A stretch of DNA of 17,990 nucleotides from Planctomycetes bacterium RIFCSPHIGHO2_12_FULL_52_36 (GCA_001828545.1 MHYW01000110.1:1-17990), one strand, 5' to 3'. Shown: positions 7,782 to 14,458, numbered from the stretch's first letter. The notes: generated by a model not told the origin, from the sequence alone. Numbers and translations are program-made.

Positions 7782-8618
7782 ATGCCATTTGCTCTAGAGA
7801 GGACTGGACTAGAAGAGGGCAGGATACAAGAACTCTTGTATTCCGCAGGAGGACTACTGCGTACCCTGGGCTGGGCAGGTCCCGATGGACAGTTGTACCA
7901 GAGCGGGACCAAGAAATTCCAGGAGGTAGTAGGCTTCTCCAGCCACATCTTCAAGATGTCCCCCGAACTCCTGAAAGAGGGCCTGGTGTGCCTGGACTGC
8001 TCTTGCGGGAAGTCGTACCTTGCCTTTGTCCTCAACTATCTCTTGAGGGAGATGTATGGTCTACAGGCCACTTTCTACGGTGTGGACACCTCTGAAGTCC
8101 TTATAGAGAGGTGTAAGACTATGGCGGCTTTCTTGGGCTATGAGAATATGTCCTTCTGGCAGGGCAGGACAAGTGAATTTATGCCCCCGACTAGCGTGGA
8201 CACGGTGCTAGCCTTACATGCCTGTGATACGGCAACTGATGAGGCAATAGCCAAGGGCATCCAGTTAGGGGCAAGGTATATCATGGTGGTGCCATGCTGT
8301 CAGAATCAGATTAGGGGACAGATAAGGTCCCCTCAGCCCCTGGAGAGGCTGACAGAGTTTGGCCTCCTGAGGTACAGGTTTGCGGACCTCCTAACGGAGG
8401 CCATAAGGGCCCAGGTACTGCGAGGGGCCGGTTATTATGTAGAGATGCACGAGATAGTACCCCCAACGGTGACCCCTAAGAATTTAGTGCTCACCGCCAG
8501 GAAGACCCGTTCCAGTAAGAAGGGCGTAGGAGGTTACAAAGAACTGAGCAATCTCCTGGGGGTGCATTCTCCCTTAGAGGGACTTTTACCAGGGCTCTTC
8601 GGTGGAGATAAAGACTAA
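7782..8618 (+). CDS. Class I SAM-dependent methyltransferase-like protein (Methyltransf_32-like) embedded between S13 and S11
   Basis: The 278-residue protein carries a Rossmann methyltransferase pattern: motif [21 protein letters not shown] (69-88), the acidic loop GVDTSE (100-105), and then [11 protein letters not shown] (145-155) and VVPCCQ (169-174), closing with [10 protein letters not shown] (232-241). The HAC-D and PCCQ motifs resemble the family that includes METTL25 and GSTCD (Methyltransf_32). The substrate is unknown. The start lies one base after the S13 stop, and its TAA overlaps the S11 ATG (TAATG), so it is cotranslated with small-subunit proteins. I infer a ribosome-related target, such as rRNA, a ribosomal protein or an assembly factor; the sequence alone does not show it. 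Family call moderate, enzyme class fairly sure. Confidence 0.82.
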   Translation: MPFALERTGLEEGRIQELLYSAGGLLRTLGWAGPDGQLYQSGTKKFQEVVGFSSHIFKMSPELLKEGLVCLDCSCGKSYLAFVLNYLLREMYGLQATFYGVDTSEVLIERCKTMAAFLGYENMSFWQGRTSEFMPPTSVDTVLALHACDTATDEAIAKGIQLGARYIMVVPCCQNQIRGQIRSPQPLERLTEFGLLRYRFADLLTEAIRAQVLRGAGYYVEMHEIVPPTVTPKNLVLTARKTRSSKKGVGGYKELSNLLGVHSPLEGLLPGLFGGDKD

Positions 8619-8992
8619 TGGCCAAAGTTAAAAAGGTAAGACGTAATCTTAACAGGGCGATTGCCTATATAAAGGCTACCTTTAACAATACTTACATCAA
8701 TATTACAGACCTCAATGGAGAGTCTCTGTGCTGGGCGAGTGCAGGGACTGTGGGGTTTAAAGGCTCCAGGAAGAGTACGCCCTTTGCTGCCACGCGGGCG
8801 GCGGAGAGCGTTGCAGACAAGGCCAGAAAGATGGGAATCCAGGAGCTGGAGGTCAGGGTAAAAGGGCCGGGTTCGGGAAGGGAGTCAGCCATCACAGCCC
8901 TCCAGTCTGCCGGGCTTAGCGTGAAATCTATTGAAGACGTGACCCCGCTCCCACACAACGGTTGTCGTCCCAGAAAGAAAAGGAGGGTATAG
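8618..8992 (+). CDS. rpsK: 30S ribosomal protein S11
   Basis: The 124-residue product is a platform protein near the mRNA exit and E site. Signatures are plain: [53 protein letters not shown] and the C-terminal [17 protein letters not shown]. The ATG shares one base with the stop of the methyltransferase-like gene. GGTGGAG lies about ten bases upstream inside that gene. Confidence 0.97.
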   Translation: MAKVKKVRRNLNRAIAYIKATFNNTYINITDLNGESLCWASAGTVGFKGSRKSTPFAATRAAESVADKARKMGIQELEVRVKGPGSGRESAITALQSAGLSVKSIEDVTPLPHNGCRPRKKRRV

Positions 8993-8999
8993 GGCATAC

Positions 9000-9629
9000 A
9001 TGAGCAGACTGTTAGGGCCATCTTGCAGGTTGTGCAGGAGGGAAGGGATAAAGCTCTACCTGAAAGGTACCCGTTGTTTTTCAGCCAAGTGTCCCGTTAC
9101 CAAGAGGAAGACCGCCCCTGGGATGCACTACTGGAGGAGCGGGAAGAAGATGTCAAAATATGGGGTGCAGTTCAGGGAGAAACAGAAGATTAAAAGGTTT
9201 TATGGGATATTAGAAGGACAGTTTTTGAGACTATTCCATGAGGCCGAGAGGCGGAAGGGTCATACCGGGGAGAACCTCCTGGTATTGTTGGAAGAGAGGT
9301 TGGACAACGTTGCTTATCTGCTGGGCTACGCCGCTTCCAGGAAACAGGCTCGCCAACTTATTCACCACGGACATATAGTGGTCAGTGGAAAGAGGGTGGA
9401 CGTACCCTCCTACCTTGTGAAGGTGGGAGACATCATCATACCCTACCAGCACCCAAGGAGCCAGGAATTGATAAAGACCAACCTGGCGAGCTATGCCACT
9501 CGGTTCAATTCGGCATGGTTAGAACTTGATAAGGATACTCCACAGGCAAAGGTACTCCGTTTCCCCACGAGGGAAGAGACCTCTTCGCCCGTACAAGAAC
9601 AACTAGTAGTAGAACTCTGTTCCAGATAA
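9000..9629 (+). CDS. rpsD: 30S ribosomal protein S4 (zinc-binding form)
   Basis: The 209-residue product is a primary 16S rRNA binder at the 5' domain and mRNA entry; in E. coli it represses the alpha operon. The N-terminal zinc knuckle C9, C12, C26 and C31 is intact, followed by SKYGVQFREKQKIKRFYGI and the S4 RNA-binding domain (ERLDNVAYLLGYAASRKQAR, HGHIVVSGKRVDVPSYLVK). The C-terminus is slightly longer and more acidic than usual (after about residue 190). It follows rpsK by seven bases. Confidence 0.97.
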   Translation: MSRLLGPSCRLCRREGIKLYLKGTRCFSAKCPVTKRKTAPGMHYWRSGKKMSKYGVQFREKQKIKRFYGILEGQFLRLFHEAERRKGHTGENLLVLLEERLDNVAYLLGYAASRKQARQLIHHGHIVVSGKRVDVPSYLVKVGDIIIPYQHPRSQELIKTNLASYATRFNSAWLELDKDTPQAKVLRFPTREETSSPVQEQLVVELCSR

Positions 9630-9645
9630 ACAAAACAGACAAAGA

Positions 9646-9670
9646 TTTCAGGCTACACGATGGCCTGGAA
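9646..9670 (+). promoter_or_regulatory. Small hairpin in the rpsD-rpoA leader
   Basis: TTTCAGGC (9646-9653) pairs with GCCTGGAA (9663-9670) over eight bp including one G-U pair, around a nine-base loop. The loop contains an in-frame ATG (9660) that would lengthen RpoA by eleven residues. No T-run follows, so it is not a terminator. It may tune rpoA translation or be chance. Confidence 0.35.
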
Positions 9671-9692
9671 GAGTCAGAGGGGAGGTAAGTAT

Positions 9693-10706
9693 ATGCGAAT
9701 TCGGTGGAGGGGTTTTGAACTGCCGACTCGCATCACCGTCGACCAGAAAACCCTTAGCAATACCTACGGCAAGTTCATAATTGAGCCTTTTGAGAGGGGT
9801 TACGGGGTTACTATCGGTAATTCCTTACGAAGGGTGCTGTTGAACAGCCTGGAAGGTAGTGCCGTTACCTCTGTAAAGATCAAAGGGGTGAAGCATGAGT
9901 TCAGTACTATACCTGGGGTGGTAGAGGATACCACTGACATTGTCCTTAACGTCAAATCCCTGGTGCTGAAACTGCTGGACGACCAGCCCCAAAAGATCCG
10001 CATAGAAGCCAATAAAAAAGGAGCGATAAGGGCCAAGGATATCACCACGGGTGGTGCCGTAGAGATAATCAACCCCGAACAGCATATAGTCACCCTTTCG
10101 GAAGACAAGAGCTTTGTTATGGAGGTGGAGGTGAAGAAAGGGAGGGGTTATGTCACTGCTGAAGAGAACGAGCCCGAAGAGGCCGAGATAGGCCTCATTG
10201 CAATAGATTCGGTGTTCTCTCCGGTAAGGAACGTAAAGTATTACACGGAAGATACCAGGGTAGGTAGGCGGACCAATTATGACAGGTTGGTAATGGAGAT
10301 ATGGACCAACGGCGTGATAGGTCCGGAAATGGCCCTGGTAGAGGCGGCAAAGATACTCAGAAAGCACCTGACACCCTTTGTACAGTACTTTGAACTGGGC
10401 AGGGAACTGCCGATGGGCGACCGTAAGCTTGCCACAGGAGCGGTGGACGCACCAAAGGAAGTCCGTGGAGAACTGGAGGCCAAACTTAATAAGCCCGTGT
10501 CAGAACTAGACCTCTCCGTGCGTGCCTCTAACTGCCTGGAGGCCGCTAATATCAAGACTGTGGATGAACTGGCGGGCATGACGGAGGAAGAACTACTGGA
10601 GGTCAGAAACTTTGGCAAGACCACCCTCAATGAGATAAAGAAGAAGCTTGCCCAATGGGGACTGACTCTGGGGATGAAGAAGGCAGAAGTAGGAGGAAAG
10701 TCCTGA
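9693..10706 (+). CDS. rpoA: DNA-directed RNA polymerase subunit alpha
   Basis: The 337-residue protein dimerises to nucleate RNA polymerase assembly and contacts promoters and activators. The start at 9693 is preferred over an in-frame ATG at 9660: it has GGGGAGGT upstream and yields MRIRWRGFELPTRI, matching the family N-terminus. The NTD shows GYGVTIGNSLRRVLLNSLEG, IKGVKHEFSTIPGVVEDTTD and the YTEDTRVGRRTNYDRLVMEI region. The CTD (about 265-325) has the helix-hairpin-helix pair ELDLSVRASNCLEAANI and VRNFGKTTLNEIKKKL. The stop overlaps the L17 start (TGATG). Confidence 0.97.
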   Translation: MRIRWRGFELPTRITVDQKTLSNTYGKFIIEPFERGYGVTIGNSLRRVLLNSLEGSAVTSVKIKGVKHEFSTIPGVVEDTTDIVLNVKSLVLKLLDDQPQKIRIEANKKGAIRAKDITTGGAVEIINPEQHIVTLSEDKSFVMEVEVKKGRGYVTAEENEPEEAEIGLIAIDSVFSPVRNVKYYTEDTRVGRRTNYDRLVMEIWTNGVIGPEMALVEAAKILRKHLTPFVQYFELGRELPMGDRKLATGAVDAPKEVRGELEAKLNKPVSELDLSVRASNCLEAANIKTVDELAGMTEEELLEVRNFGKTTLNEIKKKLAQWGLTLGMKKAEVGGKS

Positions 10707-11302
10707 TGAGACACCAGAAGACAGGGAGACACCTCGGAAGGACCTCCAGCCACAGGGTGGCCCTGCGCCGTAACCTGGCCAAGGCCCTTTTCACCCATGG
10801 CAGAATAATTACCACCGTTACCAAGGCAAAGGAAATCAGGCCCTTTGTGGAAAGGCTCATCACCCTTGCCAGAAAGGCCTTTGGCAGAAAAGGGACGGAT
10901 AGACCTGCTTATGTCCACTACTACCGGGAGATACTCTCCCAGCTCCAGGATAAGGCATTGACCCAGAAGCTGGTGGGCGAGGGCCAGTGGCGGGAGAAGG
11001 GATGTATCGCCGAGAGGTTCCTCAACAGGAACGGGGGATACACCAGGATAATGAGACTGGGCGGCAGCCGTCTGGGCATATTGACCGGGAGCAAGATAGG
11101 TCAGATACCAGTATTGAACTATAAGATGGAAGGACAGGAGAGAAAAGTCCGTCTGGTAGGCCACCGTCTGGGAGATAACGCCCCTCTAGCCCTCTTTGAG
11201 CTGGTGGAAGGGGCCGGTGAGGTAGTAAAAGAGGCACCCAAGCCAGAGGCCAAAAAGGCAGAAACCTCCACCACCTCCAGACAGGAAGAAAAGAAGGGAT
11301 GA
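10706..11302 (+). CDS. rplQ: 50S ribosomal protein L17 with internal insertion and charged tail
   Basis: L17 lies near the tunnel exit on the large subunit. The start at 10706 gives MRHQKTGRHLGRTSSHRVAL, has AGGAGG nine bases upstream, and overlaps the rpoA stop. The frame remains open further upstream inside rpoA, but that is not L17. At 198 residues it is much longer than E. coli L17 (127). The core is clear: RIITTVTKAKEIRPFVERLI, DKALTQKLVG, NGGYTRIMRLG. An extra 30-odd residues (about 124-153) separate YTRIMRLG from the usual GDNAPLALFELVE end (156-168), and a Lys/Glu/Ala-rich tail follows. Confidence 0.95.
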   Translation: MRHQKTGRHLGRTSSHRVALRRNLAKALFTHGRIITTVTKAKEIRPFVERLITLARKAFGRKGTDRPAYVHYYREILSQLQDKALTQKLVGEGQWREKGCIAERFLNRNGGYTRIMRLGGSRLGILTGSKIGQIPVLNYKMEGQERKVRLVGHRLGDNAPLALFELVEGAGEVVKEAPKPEAKKAETSTTSRQEEKKG

Positions 11303-11724
11303 CGGAGTGCGTCTTCTGCAGGATTGTCCGTGGTGAGCTACCCGCCTGCAAACTCCTGGAAGACGATGAAAAGGTCTCGTTTCTAGACATCAACCCCCTG
11401 AACCCTGGCCACACCCTGGTCGTCCCAAAGAAGCACTACGAGACGGTTATGGACATACCGGGGAAGGAACTGGGTAGACTTATGGAAGTAGTGCCTCCAC
11501 TTGCCAGGGCCATAGCCCATGTAACAAAGGCGGAGGGGTTGAACCTCTTCCAGACCAACAAACCCTGTGCAGGCCAGACCGTCCCCCACGTGCATATACA
11601 CATAATACCCCGATACCGAAGGGACGGGTTCTCCTTTGGTTGGAGGCAGGGACGGTACAAAGAAGGAGAGATAGAAGGTCTCCGTAAGGAACTCGTCAAG
11701 GTTTTGGAAGAGATTAAGGGCTAG
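11299..11724 (+). CDS. HIT-family (histidine triad) nucleotide-binding protein
   Basis: The 141-residue protein has the histidine triad H97-V-H99-I-H101 within GQTVPHVHIHIIPR, plus LDINPLNPGHTLVVPKKHYE (29-48) that forms the nucleotide pocket. C4 and C7 (CVFC) could bind zinc with histidines, as in many bacterial HIT proteins. Such proteins hydrolyse AMP-linked compounds such as aminoacyl-adenylates and AMP-lysine or Ap4A-type nucleotides; which one applies is not visible. The ATGA overlap with rplQ puts it in the ribosomal operon, and the intrinsic terminator directly after makes it the last gene of the unit. Confidence 0.93.
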   Translation: MTECVFCRIVRGELPACKLLEDDEKVSFLDINPLNPGHTLVVPKKHYETVMDIPGKELGRLMEVVPPLARAIAHVTKAEGLNLFQTNKPCAGQTVPHVHIHIIPRYRRDGFSFGWRQGRYKEGEIEGLRKELVKVLEEIKG

Positions 11725-11729
11725 AATTT

Positions 11730-11766
11730 AGAATACAGAATATTCTGAATTCTGTATTCTTTTTTT
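11730..11766 (+). terminator. Rho-independent terminator of the ribosomal-protein operon
   Basis: AGAATACAGAAT (11730-11741) and ATTCTGTATTCT (11749-11760) form a perfect 12-bp stem around a 7-base loop, followed by an uninterrupted T-run to 11766. It begins six bases after the HIT gene stop. The stem is AT-rich, but its length and the seven Ts make termination likely. It marks the 3' end of a transcription unit that started before the window. Confidence 0.88.
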
Positions 11767-11789
11767 CCCCTGGTCCCTACTGTAGACTT

Positions 11790-12242
11790 ATGCCCAGGAA
11801 TTTCAGTTGGCTCCTCCCCGATGAGATAGCAGGTATGGCAAGGCCAGCCTCCGCTGTGCCAGACTTTGAGTTCCTGAGGGAATTGGGCATAGATGCCATC
11901 GTCTCGCTTACCGAATATCCCCTGCAAAAGGCATTCATAGAAGAGTTTGGCTTTGAGTATAAACACGTCCCTGTAGAAGACCTTACCGCCCCCTCCCTGG
12001 AACAGATAGACGAATTCGTGAGGTTTGCCACGAAGGTCTGTGGGGCAGGCAAGAAACTGGTGGTCCATTGCGGGGCTGGTATAGGCAGGACGGGTACCAT
12101 GCTGGCCTGCTATCTGGTACACAAGGGTTACTCGGCCCGGCGGGCCATTGCAGAGGTCAGACGCAAGAGGCCAGGCTCTATTGAGACCACTGAACAGGAA
12201 GAGATAATAGCCCTCTATGAAAGAAAGAAGAAGGGCGGTTAG
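11790..12242 (+). CDS. Dual-specificity protein phosphatase, DUSP23-like
   Basis: The 150-residue protein carries the cysteine-phosphatase signature HCGAGIGRTG (93-102; C94 nucleophile, R100 phosphate binding). The general acid is probably D64 in the VEDLTAPSLEQI loop (62-73), which resembles the DUSP23/atypical DSP group. The N-terminus (RNFSWLLPDEIAGMARP) is also typical of that group. Physiological substrate unknown; phosphotyrosine/serine proteins are the family default. No Shine-Dalgarno is visible before the ATG, and the gene follows the terminator by 23 bp, so it should have its own start signal, which I cannot identify. The stop overlaps ahbB convergently. Confidence 0.9.
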   Translation: MPRNFSWLLPDEIAGMARPASAVPDFEFLRELGIDAIVSLTEYPLQKAFIEEFGFEYKHVPVEDLTAPSLEQIDEFVRFATKVCGAGKKLVVHCGAGIGRTGTMLACYLVHKGYSARRAIAEVRRKRPGSIETTEQEEIIALYERKKKGG

Positions 12243-12700
12243 ATCCTCGTCCCCGTCTTCTTAAACTCCTTTTCGCTGTAGAGTATCACGTAGTCCTTCA
12301 CACCGGTCTTCTCCTTCATCTCCTCTATAACCTTCTCACACTCCCCGTCGGCGTAGCCGTGTATCATGGTGAAGAGGTTATAAGGCCAGTCAGGGAAGGT
12401 GGGGCGTTCGTAACAGTGGGTAACCTCCGGGAAGCTGGCCATAACCTTGCCCACCGCCTCTACCCTATCTGAGGGCACCCTCCAGACGCACATGGCGTTA
12501 GAGTTTATGCCTATCTTGCGGTGTGCCACGCTGGCCGCAAACCGCCTGACCTTTTTTGTCTCCAGGAGACCTTTTATGCGGCTGATGACCTCCTCCTCCG
12601 TCATCCCCAGTGCCTCCCCTATCTCTTTATAGGGCCTTTCCACCAGCGGGATGCCGTCCTGTATGTGTTTCAATAGTTTAATGTCCGTCTGGTCAGCCAT
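12239..12700 (-). CDS. ahbB: Siroheme decarboxylase subunit AhbB (Lrp/AsnC-like)
   Basis: AhbA and AhbB form a heterodimer that removes the C12 and C18 acetate carboxyl groups of siroheme, giving 12,18-didecarboxysiroheme for alternative heme or heme d1 synthesis. This 153-residue protein has an N-terminal winged-helix region (about 5-55) without likely regulatory use in this family, then the AsnC-type ligand domain with VWRVP, PEVTHCYERP (91-100), the DWPYNLFTMIHG block (104-115) and the terminal YSEKEFKKT. PDWPYNLF and HCYERP point to AhbB rather than AhbA. It begins one base after the coiled-coil gene; AAGGTGG lies upstream. No terminator is visible at its 3' end. Confidence 0.92.
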   Translation of the reverse strand: MADQTDIKLLKHIQDGIPLVERPYKEIGEALGMTEEEVISRIKGLLETKKVRRFAASVAHRKIGINSNAMCVWRVPSDRVEAVGKVMASFPEVTHCYERPTFPDWPYNLFTMIHGYADGECEKVIEEMKEKTGVKDYVILYSEKEFKKTGTRI

Positions 12701-12701
12701 G

Positions 12702-13058
12702 TTAGAGGCCCACCTTTTCTTTTAGCTTCTCCACGTCGGCCTCCACCCTGGATAGTTCGCTTCTGAGCACTACGTCTCTCGAAAAACTATCCAGGCGTTG
12801 GTTTATGCTAATTACCAGACGGTCAAATCGCTCATTCATGCTGATTTGAAGCCCATCAAATCTGCTTTCCAGGAGAGACATGCGGTTTTCCAACGAAGAC
12901 ATTCGGTTTTCTAAAGAATTAATCCTTCCGCTTAATCCTTCAACTACTCCTTTTAACCCCTCTATTGCCCCTTCTAGCTTATCCAGCCGTGAATTGATTT
13001 GCCTGATTTCAGGCAGTAACACCGTCTTGGCGGCCTCCATTATCTTTTCTATGTTCAT
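12702..13058 (-). CDS. Small coiled-coil protein between ahbA and ahbB (unrecognised)
   Basis: I do not recognise a named family. The 118-residue protein has a short N-terminal segment (MNIEKIMEAAKTVLLPEI) and then a long heptad region with Leu exactly every seven residues at 28, 35, 42, 49, 56, 63 and 70, followed by further heptad-like helix to the end (VEADVEKLKEKVGL). No signal peptide or membrane segment is seen, so a cytoplasmic parallel coiled coil is likely. A GGGGA site precedes the ATG, and gaps to ahbA (2 bp) and ahbB (1 bp) show cotranslation. Inference: a scaffold for the decarboxylase or an unrelated insertion. Confidence 0.85.
   Translation of the reverse strand: MNIEKIMEAAKTVLLPEIRQINSRLDKLEGAIEGLKGVVEGLSGRINSLENRMSSLENRMSLLESRFDGLQISMNERFDRLVISINQRLDSFSRDVVLRSELSRVEADVEKLKEKVGL
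12877..12918 (-). repeat. Two tandem 21-bp units within the coiled-coil gene
   Basis: The units 12877-12897 and 12898-12918 match at 18 of 21 positions and encode consecutive heptads of the type LENRMSS/LENRMSL. They show how the coiled coil may grow or shrink by whole heptads. Confidence 0.8.
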
Positions 13059-13060
13059 TT

Positions 13061-13537
13061 TTATTCCCCGCTATAGATGTTAAATTTTACCCCTATCTTA
13101 AACTTCTTGGTGGTGGGTAGATTTCTTACCTCAAGGCCGGTCTTTTCCTCTATCTCTTTAATCAGCCTGACAAGTTCCTGCTTGTTAGGGGCGGACATGG
13201 TGAACCATACGTTGTAAGGTATCTCCTTGTTCTTCCCCTTTCTCAGGTAGTTATGGGAGACGCCCGTGTAGGCATTTATAGTCCTGGAGACCTCCTCAAT
13301 GCGCCCCTCCGGCACCCTCATGGCCATGAGGCTTGCGGTATTGCCCATCTCGTGGGTGTCTATGATGGGGCCCAGGCGGCGGAAGATGCCCTTTTCGGCC
13401 ATAGCCCTTGTCCGCCGTAGCACCTCGCTTTCCTCCAGTCCCAGTTCCTCGGCAAGGGTCCGGAAGGGATGGGGGGTGAGGGGGAAATTAGACTGGAGAC
13501 GGTGGAGTATCTTTTTATCTTCTCTTGTTAGTTCCAT
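13061..13537 (-). CDS. ahbA: Siroheme decarboxylase subunit AhbA (Lrp/AsnC-like)
   Basis: Partner of AhbB in siroheme decarboxylation. The 158-residue product starts MELTREDKKILHRLQSNFPL, a typical AhbA/NirDL N-terminus, with a winged-helix region to about residue 55 (FRRLGPIID). The ligand-binding half has VSHNYLRK (93-100) and IPYNVWFTMSA (106-116), the AhbA-like counterpart of the PYNLF block in AhbB; the C-terminus reads LPTTKKFKIGVKF. The gene follows the ferredoxin-like gene by 32 bp with no strong ribosome-binding site. AhbC/AhbD or NirJ-type radical SAM enzymes that would complete the pathway are not in the window. Confidence 0.92.
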   Translation of the reverse strand: MELTREDKKILHRLQSNFPLTPHPFRTLAEELGLEESEVLRRTRAMAEKGIFRRLGPIIDTHEMGNTASLMAMRVPEGRIEEVSRTINAYTGVSHNYLRKGKNKEIPYNVWFTMSAPNKQELVRLIKEIEEKTGLEVRNLPTTKKFKIGVKFNIYSGE

Positions 13538-13569
13538 ATAATGAAGGATTTTAGAAGGTGGACTACTAT

Positions 13570-14307
13570 CTAGGTCTCATCGAGGGCATCCCTAATCTCC
13601 TGGAGCGTGGGTTCCTTGACCAGGACTTCATAGATGTACCGTCCGCCCTCGCCCAGTATCTTTTCTGAGGCCATTTCCAGGGCCTTCACCACCTGTGGTT
13701 CCTGTACAAACCTCACCAGTTCCGTGGCAAATCGGGGATGTCTGCCTACCTTACCGCCCATGACTACGGTGTGTCCCCTGGCCTTTACCTTTATAGAACC
13801 CGTGGGGCAGACCCTGGCGCATTGTCCGCAATCCACACATCTATCGTAATGGACGATTACCGTCCTGTCGGGCTTCAGGGTGATGGCCTCTTCCCTGCAG
13901 GCCTTTAGACACTTACGGCAGAGGGTACATTCGGCACCTGGGTCCACGGCCACCTGCTCCCGGGCAATCACCCCAAAGTCCTTTATCTGGGGCATGGAGC
14001 AGCTATTAGGACAGCCAGCCACGGCCAGCTTAAAGGTCTGGTGGGGGAGTATCCTGCCAGGGATCTTTTCGTAAAGCCTCTGACTGAAGGAGAGTTCCTC
14101 CATCGCATCGGCCATCTGCCTGGCAATGGGCCTTGGGGCCTTGATGAGGAAGGGACATCCCACCTCCTCACCCTTGCAGGATTTTATCTGGTAGAGCACC
14201 GCCTGCCCATCCTCTCTGATGTACTTCTCGTACTTCCTGAGGACGGCCAATTTGTCCCCTTGGGGGTCCACAACGGCCAATCTGCCTGAGGCATGAGTTG
14301 CACCCAT
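13570..14307 (-). CDS. Small sulfite-reductase-like ferredoxin protein (NIR/SIR 4Fe-4S region plus 2[4Fe-4S])
   Basis: The 245-residue protein begins the operon with ahbA/ahbB. C44 and C51 plus AGCPNSCS (C99, C103) resemble the cysteine sets that hold the siroheme-linked [4Fe-4S] cluster in sulfite/nitrite reductases; the first pair is C-X6-C. A bacterial ferredoxin insert follows: CTLCRKCLKAC (127-137) and CVDCGQCARVCP (157-168), two full [4Fe-4S] motifs. GGKVGRHPRFA (184-194) is the usual end of this fold. The N-terminal half-domain found in most family members (about 60-80 residues) is missing, so catalysis is uncertain. An in-frame TGA three bases before the ATG rules out a longer start. 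Function inferred: siroheme-associated redox protein. Confidence 0.83.
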   Translation of the reverse strand: MGATHASGRLAVVDPQGDKLAVLRKYEKYIREDGQAVLYQIKSCKGEEVGCPFLIKAPRPIARQMADAMEELSFSQRLYEKIPGRILPHQTFKLAVAGCPNSCSMPQIKDFGVIAREQVAVDPGAECTLCRKCLKACREEAITLKPDRTVIVHYDRCVDCGQCARVCPTGSIKVKARGHTVVMGGKVGRHPRFATELVRFVQEPQVVKALEMASEKILGEGGRYIYEVLVKEPTLQEIRDALDET

Positions 14308-14315
14308 AAGTCATA

Positions 14316-14345
14316 ATTGTACGCCTGGAATTCCTCTTTTGTCAA
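14316..14345 (-). promoter_or_regulatory. Promoter of the siroheme (ferredoxin-ahbA-ahbB) operon
   Basis: On the minus strand TTGACA (14345-14340) and TACAAT (14321-14316) are separated by 18 bp, a near-consensus sigma-70 promoter. The -10 ends eight bases before the first gene's ATG, so initiation should leave almost no 5' leader. Confidence 0.75.
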
Positions 14346-14371
14346 ATAAATCTTTTACTGCCCGAAATTCC

Positions 14372-14399
14372 TTGATTTTTCTATGTCATGTGGTATCTT
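14372..14399 (+). promoter_or_regulatory. Possible weak promoter for the ParA-type gene
   Basis: TTGATT (14372-14377), a 16-bp gap and TATCTT (14394-14399) could serve as -35 and -10. Matches are partial. It overlaps nothing coding and lies about 70-110 bp before the two candidate starts of the ParA gene. Confidence 0.3.
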
Positions 14400-14458
14400 C
14401 AGGAGTAGCCACGGGTGGGACTGAGGGGTGCCGCCAGGGGCAGGATATCTCTGAAAAA

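Noticed and set aside
9660..9692. Earlier ATG for rpoA, adding eleven residues
   Set aside because: No family support for the added residues, and the ATG lies in a hairpin loop. The ATG at 9693 has a strong Shine-Dalgarno and the standard N-terminus.
10277..11164. 295-codon minus-strand open frame opposite rpoA/rplQ
   Set aside because: It lies entirely opposite two essential genes, is serine/leucine-rich and has no recognisable domain; a shadow frame despite its length.
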